The notes under the pieces are model-generated. The model saw nothing but the letters and a program-made list of their open reading frames with translations. It had not been told where the DNA came from and did not search any database. Position numbers and translations under genes: made by a program. From an uncultured Succinivibrio sp. (lineage in GTDB: Bacteria; Pseudomonadota; Gammaproteobacteria; Enterobacterales; Succinivibrionaceae), in the NCBI GenBank assembly GCA_900770725.1, contig CAAGLL010000086.1, positions 1 to 41,709 on the forward strand: 41,709 nucleotides of DNA. The letters run 5' to 3'. This document shows, piece by piece, positions 1 through 7,305 of this stretch; the stretch's first letter is position 1, and every line of letters starts with the position of its first letter.

Positions 1-153
1 CCCAAGGCCCCCGGCATCGGAGAGTACGCCTACAGCGTGAACAGGTATTGGAGAATGGCGAGAACGCCAGTAATCACCAAGGCGCTGTCCAACGCAAACC
101 TGAACAGCGAGGGCTGGACGTGGCTTGAAGATACGGAGTCCCGGCTGGGCTAG
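1..153 (+). CDS. group II intron reverse transcriptase/maturase, C-terminal end (partial)
   Basis: Fifty codons are open from the first base to a TAG stop at 151-153. The peptide contains YWRMARTP followed by an ALSN segment and a GWTWLED tail. This matches the maturase (X/D) end of bacterial group II intron proteins, where a W-R-x-(S/A)-R/N-x-P motif is typical. The reverse transcriptase palm lies outside the window. The protein would normally help splice and retrotranspose its own intron. The domain V hairpin starts about 25 bases after the stop, the expected layout. Because domain VI is separated by 3.5 kb of inserted DNA, splicing of this copy is probably impaired. Confidence 0.7.
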   Translation, partial: PKAPGIGEYAYSVNRYWRMARTPVITKALSNANLNSEGWTWLEDTESRLG

Positions 154-178
154 GCCGGAACTCAGAAGTGACAAGTAA

Positions 179-210
179 CCGCCGGATGCGAGAACCGCAC
201 GTCCGCGCGG
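179..210 (+). ncRNA. group II intron domain V hairpin
   Basis: The stem is made of 179-182/207-210, 183-186/202-205 and 187-190/196-199, with a small loop at 191-195 and a two-base CG bulge at 200-201. This is the catalytic domain V layout. A CGC triad lies at 180-182, and C206 is an extra unpaired base near the foot of the stem. Placement right after a maturase stop codon supports the call. Confidence 0.65.
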
Positions 211-241
211 TGTGATAATCGCGAAATCGCGATTATCACAC
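210..241. repeat. 32-bp near-perfect palindrome at the left RIT end
   Basis: Arms 210-224 and 227-241 are exact 15-base reverse complements around a two-base AA centre. The outer six bases are GTGTGA and its complement TCACAC, so the palindrome spans the host junction and overlaps the start of the left inverted repeat. The right end has only one GTGTGA. It could be a recombination core site or simply a stable hairpin. Confidence 0.85.
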
Positions 242-289
242 TTATCATTACTTTCCAGTAATCATGAAATGCAGCCGGGGCGCTGCCTT
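236..289 (+). repeat. left terminal inverted repeat of the RIT element
   Basis: This 54-bp repeat is the reverse complement of 3648-3701 with two mismatches (positions 270 and 280). A second, shorter inverted match lies inward: TGATCACC at 339-346 faces GGTGATCA at 3602-3609. Confidence 0.92.
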
Positions 290-294
290 CTTTT

Positions 295-322
295 TTGATC
301 TTACAGAATTTGTTCCTAGACT
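295..322 (+). promoter_or_regulatory. possible promoter of the recombinase operon
   Basis: TTGATC (295-300) is followed 16 bases later by TAGACT (317-322). This is a weak sigma-70-like pair about 60 bases before the first recombinase start. Confidence 0.3.
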
Positions 323-383
323 TTTAAGCAGGGGGTGTTGATCACCTCCCGCTTTGCCAACACCAAGCACAAGGAGCAAATTC

Positions 384-1646
384 ATGATCACCGATTTCAA
401 GCAGATTGAGGAGGCGGCGCTGGGGGCGCTGCGCAGGCTCGGGCGCTCCGAGCGAACCTTGGCAGGCTACGCGGAGCAGATCCGCAAGCTTGCCGCAGCC
501 CACAGGCGCCACGGGCACCAGGCACTGGACGCGGCCTTCGTCGAGGAATACGACTCCGCCGCCCTGCGCATGAAGGAGCTTGGCAGCCCTGGAGGCTTCG
601 CCGCAGGGCGCCACAGGCGGTTCATGAGGCTGCTGAGGGCGGCGGCCTTTTCAGATGAGGCGGGCGGCGGACCAGCCGGCCTCGCCGAAGCGGCAGGTCT
701 GGACAGGTCGCGCGGCGCGGCGCTCAGGCGCCTCCCTGCGGGGCTTTTCAAGCCAGTCCTGGATTTCCTCGAATGGGCGCGTCCCAGGCTCAGCCCGTCG
801 ACTTTCTCCAAGTATGCCCTCTGCGTCTCAGACTTCGCCGGCAGGCTCGCCAATGCCGGAGTCCGCGCGGTTGCGGATCTGACGCCGGCGGCCATGCTCA
901 GGGCGCTTGCCGGGGCTTCGTCGCATGCTCCCGCGTCAATCGGGACATATGTCGACGGCCCGAAGCTCTTTTTCAAATGGCTGCGCGCGTCGGGGCTTGC
1001 GGGATCCGACCTGTCAGAGTGCCTCAGGATCAAGGTCCCCAAGCGCGTTCCGGTGCCGAAGGCCTTCACCAGGCAGCAGTCGGAGGAGATGCTGGCCGCA
1101 ATCCCGGCCGATGGCGACGGCATGATGCTGCACGCATTCATCACGCTGCTCTCCGAGACCGGGCTGCGCGGCATCGATGCGGCGTCCCTCAGGATTGGCG
1201 ACATCGACTGGCCTGGGAGGAGGATTGTGCTCGAGCAGAGCAAGACGCGGCGCCAGGTCGAGCTCCCGATAACGGAGAAGCTCGCCTGGAGCCTTTCCAG
1301 GTACCTGCTCGAATGCAGGCCGCGCGGCGCGGAGGGCTTCGTGTTCGCAAACCCCAGGCCCCCGTTCGGGCGTGTTTCCATGTCCTGGTTGAAGGCGAGG
1401 TTCAGGAAGCTGAGGGACTCGGCCCTGGGGCCCGGGTTCAAGGGCTTCGGCTTCCACAGCTTCAGGCGCGGGCTGGGCTCGGCGCTTTTCGAGAAGGAGG
1501 TTCCATTATTTCTGATCTCCCAGATCCTCGGGCACTCCAGAACGGACTCGTCCAAGCCCTACCTGAAGGCGGATCTGGGCCACCTGAGGGAGTGCTGCCT
1601 GCCCTTCCCCGGCCCCGTCGGCAGGGAGGAGCTGCGCCATGCATGA
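384..1646 (+). CDS. ritA: RIT tyrosine recombinase A
   Basis: This 420-residue tyrosine recombinase is the first of the trio. The N-terminal half is an alpha-helical core-binding domain (about 10-220) and the C-terminal half is catalytic. The catalytic residues are visible: R262 in GLRGID, H358 and R361 in an HSFRR motif, H384 in LGHS, and Y393 as the probable nucleophile. It would cut and rejoin DNA at the element ends. I chose ATG 384 because AAGGAG (371-376) sits 7 bases upstream; an in-frame TTG at 354 has no such site. Its last 8 bases overlap the next gene, which implies coupled translation. The letter in the name only reflects gene order. Confidence 0.85.
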   Translation: MITDFKQIEEAALGALRRLGRSERTLAGYAEQIRKLAAAHRRHGHQALDAAFVEEYDSAALRMKELGSPGGFAAGRHRRFMRLLRAAAFSDEAGGGPAGLAEAAGLDRSRGAALRRLPAGLFKPVLDFLEWARPRLSPSTFSKYALCVSDFAGRLANAGVRAVADLTPAAMLRALAGASSHAPASIGTYVDGPKLFFKWLRASGLAGSDLSECLRIKVPKRVPVPKAFTRQQSEEMLAAIPADGDGMMLHAFITLLSETGLRGIDAASLRIGDIDWPGRRIVLEQSKTRRQVELPITEKLAWSLSRYLLECRPRGAEGFVFANPRPPFGRVSMSWLKARFRKLRDSALGPGFKGFGFHSFRRGLGSALFEKEVPLFLISQILGHSRTDSSKPYLKADLGHLRECCLPFPGPVGREELRHA

Positions 1647-2592
1647 GTTCAAGTCCGAGTTCGCGGCCATGATCCGCGGCTTCATCAGCCTGAAGCAGTC
1701 CCTTGGGTACTCGTACAAGTCCGAGATCCTGCTGCTGTCCGATTTCGACGCGGCCTGCGCATCGGATCCGGCACGCCCTTGCGTGCTGACAAAGGAGCTC
1801 GCCGGCCGCTGGATCGCCGCGAGGAGCGAGTCCGAGCGCCCAGGCACGACCAACCACAGGATCTCGGTGATGAGGGAGTTCGCGCGGTACCTGTCGCTGA
1901 CGGGCGTGGAGTGCTGGGTCCCTCCGCCTGGCCTCAGGGCCAGGGGAGGCGCCTTCGCGTGCCGCATGATCACTCCTGAGGAGGCCGCATCGATATTCGC
2001 CGAGGCCGACAAGTTCGAGGATCCTTCAAGGAAGTGGCTCGGCCTCAGCGCCTCCGCCATCCTGAGGCTGCTCTACTCGACCGGCATGCGCCCCGGCGAG
2101 GCCGTCGGCCTGAGGATGGGCGACGTCGACCTGGGCAGCGGCACAGCGAGGATCATCGAGTCCAAGGGCCACAAGGACAGGGTGATCGCGCTCGGCAGCG
2201 ACATCGCCGGCCTGTTGGGAAACTACAGCCGCGCCCTGGAGTCATGCCCCGGCAGGTCCTTCTTCTTTTACGACGGAGGCGGGGATCCCCGCAGCAGGAT
2301 CGAGCCGCGGAGGATAGGCTCGGTCCTGAGGAGGCTCTGCCATTCCGCAGGCATCAAGCCGCCCATGCCGCGCGCATACGACTTCCGGCATGCGTTCATC
2401 ACAATCAGGATCCTGGAGTGGCACAGGCAGGGCGCCGACCTCAGGGCCAGGCTGCCGTTCCTCTCGGCCTACGCCGGCCACAGCTCAATCCAGGACACCA
2501 TGTACTACTTCAGGCTCGCCCCGGGGCTGCTCCCCGCGCTGCCGGCCGGATCTGCCGCGGAGGGCCGTGATCATGGACAAGGCATCGGTTGA
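1639..2592 (+). CDS. ritB: RIT tyrosine recombinase B, with an altered HxxR box
   Basis: This 317-residue tyrosine recombinase is the second of the trio. Catalytic R151 lies in TGMRPGE, H281 in YAGHS, and candidate nucleophiles are Y289/Y290. The box-II motif reads YDFRH, so the usual first histidine of HxxR is a tyrosine (Y247) while R250 is kept. Many family members tolerate change at this position, so activity is possible but not assured. GGGAGGA (1624-1630) lies 8 bases before the ATG. The start overlaps the end of recombinase A by 8 bases, and the end overlaps recombinase C by 20 bases, so the trio is a tightly coupled unit. Confidence 0.85.
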   Translation: MHEFKSEFAAMIRGFISLKQSLGYSYKSEILLLSDFDAACASDPARPCVLTKELAGRWIAARSESERPGTTNHRISVMREFARYLSLTGVECWVPPPGLRARGGAFACRMITPEEAASIFAEADKFEDPSRKWLGLSASAILRLLYSTGMRPGEAVGLRMGDVDLGSGTARIIESKGHKDRVIALGSDIAGLLGNYSRALESCPGRSFFFYDGGGDPRSRIEPRRIGSVLRRLCHSAGIKPPMPRAYDFRHAFITIRILEWHRQGADLRARLPFLSAYAGHSSIQDTMYYFRLAPGLLPALPAGSAAEGRDHGQGIG

Positions 2593-3601
2593 GTTCTACA
2601 AATGCATCCAGGAGTACCTGACATGCTACCTTCCCGGGCAGCGGCGCATGTCGCGGCACACGTCAAGATCGTACGCCAACGCGCTCAGCCTGCTTGTGGA
2701 CTACCTGAAGCAAAGCCTCGGCAAGCCCTATGACAAGCTGGCGCTTTCAGACATAACCCATGAGAGCGTGTGCGGGTACATGTCGTGGCTGGAGTCAGAG
2801 CGGGGGTGCGCCGCCGGCACCGTCAACTGCAGGCTCGCGGCCGTCAAGTCGTTCATAGGCTTCGCGGCAGGGACGGAGATCAGATGCCAGGGGACGCTGC
2901 TTTCAGTCCGCTCCGTGAGGAAGCGCAAAGAAGCCGCTCCAGGCCCGAGGTTCCTTTCAGAGGAGGATCTGAAGCTGCTGCTCTCGCTGCCCGACGCATC
3001 GGCAAGGCTCGGCGCAAGGGACCGCCTGCTGCTGTCGGTCCTGTACGAGACAGCGGCGAGGGAGGCCGAGGCAGCGGCCCTGAGGTTCGGCGACTTCAGC
3101 GATGAGCAGGGCTCGCGCTGCGCAAGGCTCTGCGGCAAGGGCGGAAAGACGAGGCTCGTGCCAGTCGGGGCCGATCTGATGAGGATGGTTGCGTCATACT
3201 GCGGGCAGGAGGGGTGCGGCGCCGGCGATCACGTGTTCGGCGTGGAGAGGAAAGGCGCAAGGGCGCCTATTTCGGCATCGGCGATCTACAAGATCGTAAG
3301 GGCCTACGGGCAGAGGCTGCGCGAGGCGACAGGCGGCAGGACTCCGGAGAAGCTCCACCCGCACGTGCTGCGCCACACCAGGGCCATGCACTGGTACCTC
3401 AACGGCATGCAGATTGAGATTGTGTCCATGCTGCTTGGCCATGCCAGCCTGGAGACGACCCAGATCTACGCCCGCGCCGACCTTAAAATGAAGGCCGAGG
3501 CCATCGCCGCGGCATCGCCGGGCCCGCTGCTGCCTGGTGATCATGAAAAGTCGTTCTGGGACGACGAGGAGAGGCTGAGGCGGCTTTGCGGCCTCAGGTA
3601 G
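2573..3601 (+). CDS. ritC: RIT tyrosine recombinase C
   Basis: This 342-residue tyrosine recombinase is the third of the trio. It has a SAM-like core-binding domain (about 5-100) and a C-terminal catalytic domain of XerC/D type. The catalytic set is complete: R163 in TAAREAE, H264 and R267 in HVLRH, H290 in LLGHAS and Y299 in TQIYAR. I chose ATG 2573 because it overlaps the end of recombinase B as expected for this element. A longer in-frame start at 2390 would lie deep in recombinase B and adds a low-complexity Ser/Pro/Arg tail typical of an out-of-frame reading. The right inverted repeat begins 46 bases after the stop. Confidence 0.85.
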   Translation: MDKASVEFYKCIQEYLTCYLPGQRRMSRHTSRSYANALSLLVDYLKQSLGKPYDKLALSDITHESVCGYMSWLESERGCAAGTVNCRLAAVKSFIGFAAGTEIRCQGTLLSVRSVRKRKEAAPGPRFLSEEDLKLLLSLPDASARLGARDRLLLSVLYETAAREAEAAALRFGDFSDEQGSRCARLCGKGGKTRLVPVGADLMRMVASYCGQEGCGAGDHVFGVERKGARAPISASAIYKIVRAYGQRLREATGGRTPEKLHPHVLRHTRAMHWYLNGMQIEIVSMLLGHASLETTQIYARADLKMKAEAIAAASPGPLLPGDHEKSFWDDEERLRRLCGLR

Positions 3602-3647
3602 GGTGATCATGAGACCTGCCGGGGAAACTGCTTGAACAACAAGCGGA

Positions 3648-3701
3648 AAGGCAGCGTCCCGGCTGCCTTTCATGATTACTGGAAAGTAATGATAAGTGTG
3701 A
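3648..3701 (-). repeat. right terminal inverted repeat of the RIT element
   Basis: Its reverse complement equals 236-289 at 52 of 54 positions. It ends with the GTGTGA hexamer directly against intron domain VI. Confidence 0.92.
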
Positions 3702-3732
3702 GAGGGGCGAGCGAAAACTCCCCCTACTCGAT
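3702..3732 (+). ncRNA. group II intron domain VI and 3' end
   Basis: A short hairpin (AGGGG 3703-3707 with CCCCT 3721-3725, then GAG 3709-3711 with CTC 3718-3720) ends in ACTCGAT. A3726 is a candidate branch-point adenosine 6-7 bases from the estimated 3' splice site. In the intact intron this would directly follow domain V, now 3.5 kb upstream. Confidence 0.6.
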
Positions 3733-3763
3733 CAAGTTGCCCTTGCTTAAAGCGCCTTGGGCA

Positions 3764-4558
3764 TCACTTCTGCTTCAGCGTGTCGGTGATGTCGTAGCCG
3801 AACCAGATGTTGCTGATCTTGGCGAAGGAGCCGTCCTGCTGGACCTTCTTCAATCCCTCGTTCATGACCTTGAGCATCTCAGGATGGTTCTTGTTGACGG
3901 CGATGCCGTAGTACTCCTTGTCCACGTCGCGGTCGATGTGCATGGAGGAGATCCCCGAGGCCTTGTGCTTGGCCAGGAAGAAGTCGTTGACCGGCATGTC
4001 GTTCACCACGGCCTTGCAGCCGCCGTTGCCGAGCTCGAGGTAGGTCTCAGGAGGCGAGTTGAACTGCTTGATCTTGGCTTTCTTCAGGTGCTTTTGCACG
4101 AACATCGCGCCGGTCGTGCCGATCTGGACGCAGACGTCCTGCCCGTCGAGCTTGGTGTAATCGGTGAACTTCGACTTGTCCTCGTCCTTGACCAGGTAGG
4201 TCAAGCCGCACAGGTAGTAGGGATCTGAGAAGTCGACCTTCTTGGCGCGCTCCTCGGAGATCGTGAATCCCGAGATGATCACGTCGATGCTGTCGGTCAG
4301 AAGCGCGGGGATGAGACCGTCGAAGGGATAGACCTGGACTTCTACCTTGTAGCCCATGTCCTTGCCCAGCTGGCGTATGAGGTCGATGTCAAAGCCCGTG
4401 ATCTTCCCTGCATCGTCGATGTAGGTGAAGGGGGCGAAGGCGCCTTCGCAGCCGACATGCAGCACCTTGTCCCGGGTATTGGCCTGGGCGAGGGTTGCGG
4501 TGCCGAGCAATGCCAAGGCCACCGCGCACGCGAGCGCGTGCTTGCGAGTAATGTTCAT
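3764..4558 (-). CDS. periplasmic amino-acid ABC transporter binding protein
   Basis: This 264-residue secreted binding protein has a signal peptide at 1-26 (MNITRKHALACAVALALL, cleavage after AQA) and a single type-II solute-binding domain of the polar amino-acid family. Typical features are visible: the GxFAPFTYID start, the DLIRQLGKDMG helix, ISGFTISEERAKKVDFSDPYY around the carboxylate-binding arginine, and a GTTGAMF loop. It would capture a polar amino acid in the periplasm. No permease or ATPase is nearby, so it is an orphan here. I chose ATG 4558 for the signal peptide and a GGAG 10 bases upstream. The group II intron ends about 30 bases past its stop. The ligand cannot be told. Confidence 0.8.
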   Translation of the reverse strand: MNITRKHALACAVALALLGTATLAQANTRDKVLHVGCEGAFAPFTYIDDAGKITGFDIDLIRQLGKDMGYKVEVQVYPFDGLIPALLTDSIDVIISGFTISEERAKKVDFSDPYYLCGLTYLVKDEDKSKFTDYTKLDGQDVCVQIGTTGAMFVQKHLKKAKIKQFNSPPETYLELGNGGCKAVVNDMPVNDFFLAKHKASGISSMHIDRDVDKEYYGIAVNKNHPEMLKVMNEGLKKVQQDGSFAKISNIWFGYDITDTLKQK

Positions 4559-4708
4559 TAAATGGCAGCTCCGTTTATGGATTAAGCCTCCAGGAGCAGG
4601 GGCGCAACTGCGCCGCAGTCTTGGAAACATGGGTTGAATTTTACCAAATCGCCAGCCTGCGGGATTGGCGGGGTTGGCGCGGTTTTGACGCAAGCGGATG
4701 CGCAGCTA

Positions 4709-4737
4709 TTGCCGCGATTTTTCCCATAACATATAAT
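4709..4737 (+). promoter_or_regulatory. sigma-70 promoter of the first IclR gene
   Basis: TTGCCG (4709-4714) and TATAAT (4732-4737) are separated by 17 bases, near consensus. Transcription would start around 4744, which rules out the ATG at 4737 and supports ATG 4776 as the translation start. Confidence 0.65.
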
Positions 4738-4775
4738 TGTATTCTAAAATAATAAAATTTTTTACGGACCCCATC

Positions 4776-5537
4776 ATGGACCACCAAGAGAAGACACGCG
4801 CACCTGCGATCGACCGCTGCGTCGCCATCATGGAATACCTGCAGGACAATCCGCCTTCGACCATCTCCGAGATCTCAAAGGCAACCGGCATCCCGCTCAG
4901 CTCAATGTACGTGCTCGCAGACTCCATGCGCGTCCACGGCCTCCTCAGGCAGGATGAGAACGGCAGGCTGCACCTGTGGATGAAACTCATATCACTAGGC
5001 CGCAGCGCGGCCGAGAAGATGGACATAGGCGATTTGGTGCGCCCGGCGCTGCTCTCGCTCATGGATGCCGTGGACTGCCTTGCAGTGCACTACGGGATCA
5101 TGAACGGCAGCGAGGCCTACTACGCCATCAAGATCGAGCGCCCGGGCAGCGGGATGCAGATCCGCTCGCGCGAGGGCATGAGCGTGTCGCTGGTGCATGC
5201 GGGCTTGGGAAAGTGCCTCCTGGCCTTCCAGGATCCCGACACGCGCGAGCGGATCATCGACTCGCTCGACTTCACCAAGGCCACCCCTACCTCGATAGGC
5301 TCGCCTGAGGAACTGCGCAAGGAGCTTGCGACCATCAGGCTTCAAAAGTGGGCCTTTGACAACAGCGAGGGCGAGTCAGGCATCAGGTGCGTTGCGGTGC
5401 CGGTGTTCGACAAGGGCGGGAAGCTCTTAGGCGCGGTGTCGATAGTAGGCACGGTCACGGCCTTTACCGACGACAAGATCCCAGGCATCGTCGCGCTGTC
5501 AAAGGAGTGCTCGAAGAACATCACCAACAGCCTGTAG
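4776..5537 (+). CDS. IclR-family transcriptional regulator 1
   Basis: This 253-residue regulator has an N-terminal winged helix-turn-helix (about 10-75; STISEISKATGIPLSSMY holds the recognition region) and a C-terminal IclR effector-binding domain (about 85-245). Members bind operators as dimers or tetramers and usually respond to a small carboxylate. It is closely related to the second IclR protein at 10507-11289: both share GKCLLAF, LRKELA-IRL and a late APVF/VPVF segment. It is divergent from the amino-acid binding-protein gene and convergent with the alcohol dehydrogenase gene. A local role in the TRAP/dgo block is inferred, not shown. Confidence 0.85.
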   Translation: MDHQEKTRAPAIDRCVAIMEYLQDNPPSTISEISKATGIPLSSMYVLADSMRVHGLLRQDENGRLHLWMKLISLGRSAAEKMDIGDLVRPALLSLMDAVDCLAVHYGIMNGSEAYYAIKIERPGSGMQIRSREGMSVSLVHAGLGKCLLAFQDPDTRERIIDSLDFTKATPTSIGSPEELRKELATIRLQKWAFDNSEGESGIRCVAVPVFDKGGKLLGAVSIVGTVTAFTDDKIPGIVALSKECSKNITNSL

Positions 5538-5546
5538 CGGCGCATG

Positions 5547-5570
5547 AATGAGGCCCCATGGGGCCTCATT
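5547..5570. terminator. perfect 24-base palindrome after the IclR gene
   Basis: A fully self-complementary AATGAGGCCCCATGGGGCCT-type palindrome starts 9 bases after the stop of the IclR gene. It lacks a T run, so it may act as a cruciform or RNA 3' end stabiliser together with the next hairpin. Confidence 0.5.
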
Positions 5571-5584
5571 GCAGATGGGCAGAT

Positions 5585-5619
5585 GAAAGGGGCTTGCGGC
5601 ATCGCCGCAAGCCCCTTTC
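5585..5619. terminator. 16-bp hairpin between convergent genes
   Basis: Arms 5585-5600 and 5604-5619 are perfect complements around an ATC loop. The stem starts GAAAGGGG and ends CCCCTTTC, so it carries A/T-rich flanks for both strands and can serve as a bidirectional terminator. A further 7-bp hairpin (5623-5640) lies just beyond it. Confidence 0.7.
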
Positions 5620-5659
5620 CGTGCTTGGAATCATCCAAGCTACTTGGGCAGATCCCCCA

Positions 5660-6853
5660 TCATTTCTTCATGCCGTAGTCGGCAGCATGCTCGAGGACCT
5701 TGGTGATGAACGGCCCGTCCATGACCACGAAGTGGCCTTCGGTCTTGTCGTCCTTGACGAGGTGGTCTACCAGCACGGGGATGTCCTCGCGCTTGGCGCC
5801 CAGCTGCTCGAAGTTGAGCGGCAGTCCAGCGCTGCCCCAGAGCGCCCTCAAGGCCCTGATGCCGGCCTTGGCGGTCTCCTCGGGGTGGTACATGTCCACG
5901 GGGATCCCGAAGACGCGGTTGGCAAACTGCGCAAAGCGCTTGACGTCGTGATCCATCACGCACTCCATCCAGGCCGGCAGCACAACTGCAAGCCCTGCGC
6001 CGTGGGCGCAGTCGTAGAAGGCCGACAGCTCCTGCTCGATGCGGTGCGAGCCCCAGTCCTGCTCGCGGTCGACGCCCAGGATGTTGTTGTGGGCCATGGT
6101 GGAGGCCCACATGATGTTGGCGCGGGTCTGGTAGTCCTTGGGATCGGCCATGACCCTGGGGATCAGGGCGACCATGGCGCGCAGCACGCCCTCGCACATC
6201 GCGTCGGTGAGCTCGACGTCCTTGGTGTTGGTGAAGTAGCGCTCCATCACGTGGCACATGATGTCGCAGGCGCCGCAGGCAGTCTGGTAGGCCGGGAGCG
6301 TGGTGGTGAGCTCAGGATCCATGATGGAGAAGTCAGGGACGTTGGTCTGGCTGTTGCAGCCCTTCTTCTTGACGACGCCATTGACGGTCTTGTTGATGAC
6401 GCAGCTGTTGGAGCCCTCGGAGCCTGCCGCCGCGATGGTCAGCACGGTGCCCAGGGTCAGGGACTTCTGCGGTACCACGCCGCCCATGTGGAAGTCCCAG
6501 AAGTCGCCGTCGTATGGCACGCCGTTGCAGATGGCCTTGGCGCTGTCGATGACGCTGCCGCCGCCTACTGCGATCACCATGTCGACCTTCTCCCTGCGGC
6601 AGAGGTCGATGCCCTCGTAGACGAGCTCGGCCCTGGGGTTGGGCTTCACGCCGCCTAGGAGCACGTAGCTTATGCCTTCGGCCTCGAGGGACTTCTTGAC
6701 GCGGTCGATGAGGCCGGACTTGATGGCGCTGTGCCCGCCGTAATGGATGAGGACCTTGTGGCCGCCGTGCTTCCTGGCGATCTTGCCGACGTCGTTCTCA
6801 ACGCCCTTGCCGAAGTAGAAATCAGTGGGCCTGCAGAAATTGAAATTGTTCAT
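5660..6853 (-). CDS. iron-containing alcohol dehydrogenase (butanol dehydrogenase type)
   Basis: This 397-residue group III alcohol dehydrogenase has the NAD(P)-binding motif GGGSVIDSAKA at 97-107 and a C-terminal iron-binding helical domain. The Asp/His metal ligands are recognisable in GACDIMCHVMERY and in the DCAHGAGLA loop. It resembles the BdhA/YqhD branch (NPRAELVYEGIDLCRREKVD). It would reduce an aldehyde to an alcohol, or the reverse, in the cytoplasm. It is the last gene of the TRAP operon, and its ATG overlaps the stop of the HIT gene by four bases (ATGA), with AAAGGAG 7 bases upstream. The context suggests a sugar-derived aldehyde, but the substrate is unknown. Confidence 0.88.
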   Translation of the reverse strand: MNNFNFCRPTDFYFGKGVENDVGKIARKHGGHKVLIHYGGHSAIKSGLIDRVKKSLEAEGISYVLLGGVKPNPRAELVYEGIDLCRREKVDMVIAVGGGSVIDSAKAICNGVPYDGDFWDFHMGGVVPQKSLTLGTVLTIAAAGSEGSNSCVINKTVNGVVKKKGCNSQTNVPDFSIMDPELTTTLPAYQTACGACDIMCHVMERYFTNTKDVELTDAMCEGVLRAMVALIPRVMADPKDYQTRANIMWASTMAHNNILGVDREQDWGSHRIEQELSAFYDCAHGAGLAVVLPAWMECVMDHDVKRFAQFANRVFGIPVDMYHPEETAKAGIRALRALWGSAGLPLNFEQLGAKREDIPVLVDHLVKDDKTEGHFVVMDGPFITKVLEHAADYGMKK

Positions 6854-7287
6854 TTGGCTTCTCCTTTCTTAAGTTCTGCCCTCATGGCCTTTGCGATCTC
6901 CTCAAGCTGGGCGTCGTCGAGCATTTTCGCCTCGCCGCCGTCGACGAACGGCCCGCCCCACTCGGGGCCGCCCTTGTACTTGGGCACGATGTGCACGTGC
7001 AGGTGCGGGACCAGATCGCCGTAGATGGCGTAGTTGATCTTGTCGGGGTGGTAGAGCGACATGAGCGCGGTAGCAACCTTGCGCAGTTCCCCGAAGAAGC
7101 GGCGGTTCTGATCCTCGGTCAGGGCGCTGATGTCGGGCACGTGGTCGTTGAACCTGAGCACCATGCGGCCGCGGTATTTCTGGTTCCTCAGCACATAGAG
7201 GGTGCACAGGTCCATCTTGCAGACCTCGTACATGAGCTCGTGGCGCTTCTGGCCATCCTCACAGTAGAAGCAGTTGTTGTCTTTCAT
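6850..7287 (-). CDS. HIT-family hydrolase/transferase
   Basis: This 145-residue protein of the histidine-triad superfamily has the catalytic HLHVH motif at 95-99 (H95, H97, H99), preceded by the usual YxxYGDLVPH segment. The N-terminus carries a CxxC pair (FYCEDGQ), seen in some zinc-binding HIT proteins. Members hydrolyse or transfer nucleoside monophosphates from phosphoramidate or dinucleotide substrates. A HIT gene between a TRAP permease and an alcohol dehydrogenase is unusual. GGAG lies 6 bases before ATG 7287. The gene starts 18 bases after the dctM stop and is translationally coupled to the next gene. Confidence 0.85.
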   Translation of the reverse strand: MKDNNCFYCEDGQKRHELMYEVCKMDLCTLYVLRNQKYRGRMVLRFNDHVPDISALTEDQNRRFFGELRKVATALMSLYHPDKINYAIYGDLVPHLHVHIVPKYKGGPEWGGPFVDGGEAKMLDDAQLEEIAKAMRAELKKGEAK

Positions 7288-7305
7288 TGATTACTCCAAA
7301 GCTTG

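Larger units (their letters stand above)
216..3701 (+). mobile_element. RIT (recombinase-in-trio) element
   Basis: Three consecutive, overlapping tyrosine recombinase genes on the plus strand lie between long terminal inverted repeats, the defining layout of RIT elements. The inverted repeats (236-289 and 3648-3701) match at 52 of 54 positions. A GTGTGA hexamer sits at both junctions with the host intron (210-215 and 3696-3701). It could be a target duplication or the 6-bp strand-exchange spacer of a tyrosine recombinase. The left end has an extra 20-bp palindromic core (216-235) between the GTGTGA and the inverted repeat, absent on the right. No passenger gene is present, and all three recombinases are full-length, so the element looks recent and intact. 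Confidence 0.88.
1..3732 (+). mobile_element. 3' part of a group II intron, split by a RIT element
   Basis: The left edge encodes the last 50 residues of an intron reverse transcriptase/maturase. After its stop codon comes a domain V-like hairpin (about 179-210) with paired arms 183-186/202-205 and 187-190/196-199 and the usual two-base bulge (200-201). The sequence then breaks at GTGTGA (210-215). The same GTGTGA recurs at 3696-3701 and is followed by a domain VI-like hairpin (3702-3732) ending in CTACTCGAT, a typical end for this intron class. Removing 216-3701 rejoins domains V and VI with normal spacing. Compared with what I know of the class, domain V carries one extra C at 206, so it may be inactive. 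The 5' half lies outside the window and the exact 3' end is estimated. Confidence 0.75.

Noticed and set aside
2390..2572. Upstream extension of recombinase C
   Set aside because: It lies inside recombinase B, has low-complexity Ser/Pro/Arg composition, and the ATG at 2573 gives a normal family length.
3659..3701. CRISPR-like repeats in the mobile region
   Set aside because: The repeat occurs only twice, inverted, at the ends of the recombinase element; no spaced direct repeats were seen in the window.
5558..6658. Long plus-strand open frame (366 codons) opposite the iron alcohol dehydrogenase
   Set aside because: It is Val/Gly/His-rich antisense of a well-conserved enzyme, a high-GC artefact without a ribosome site.
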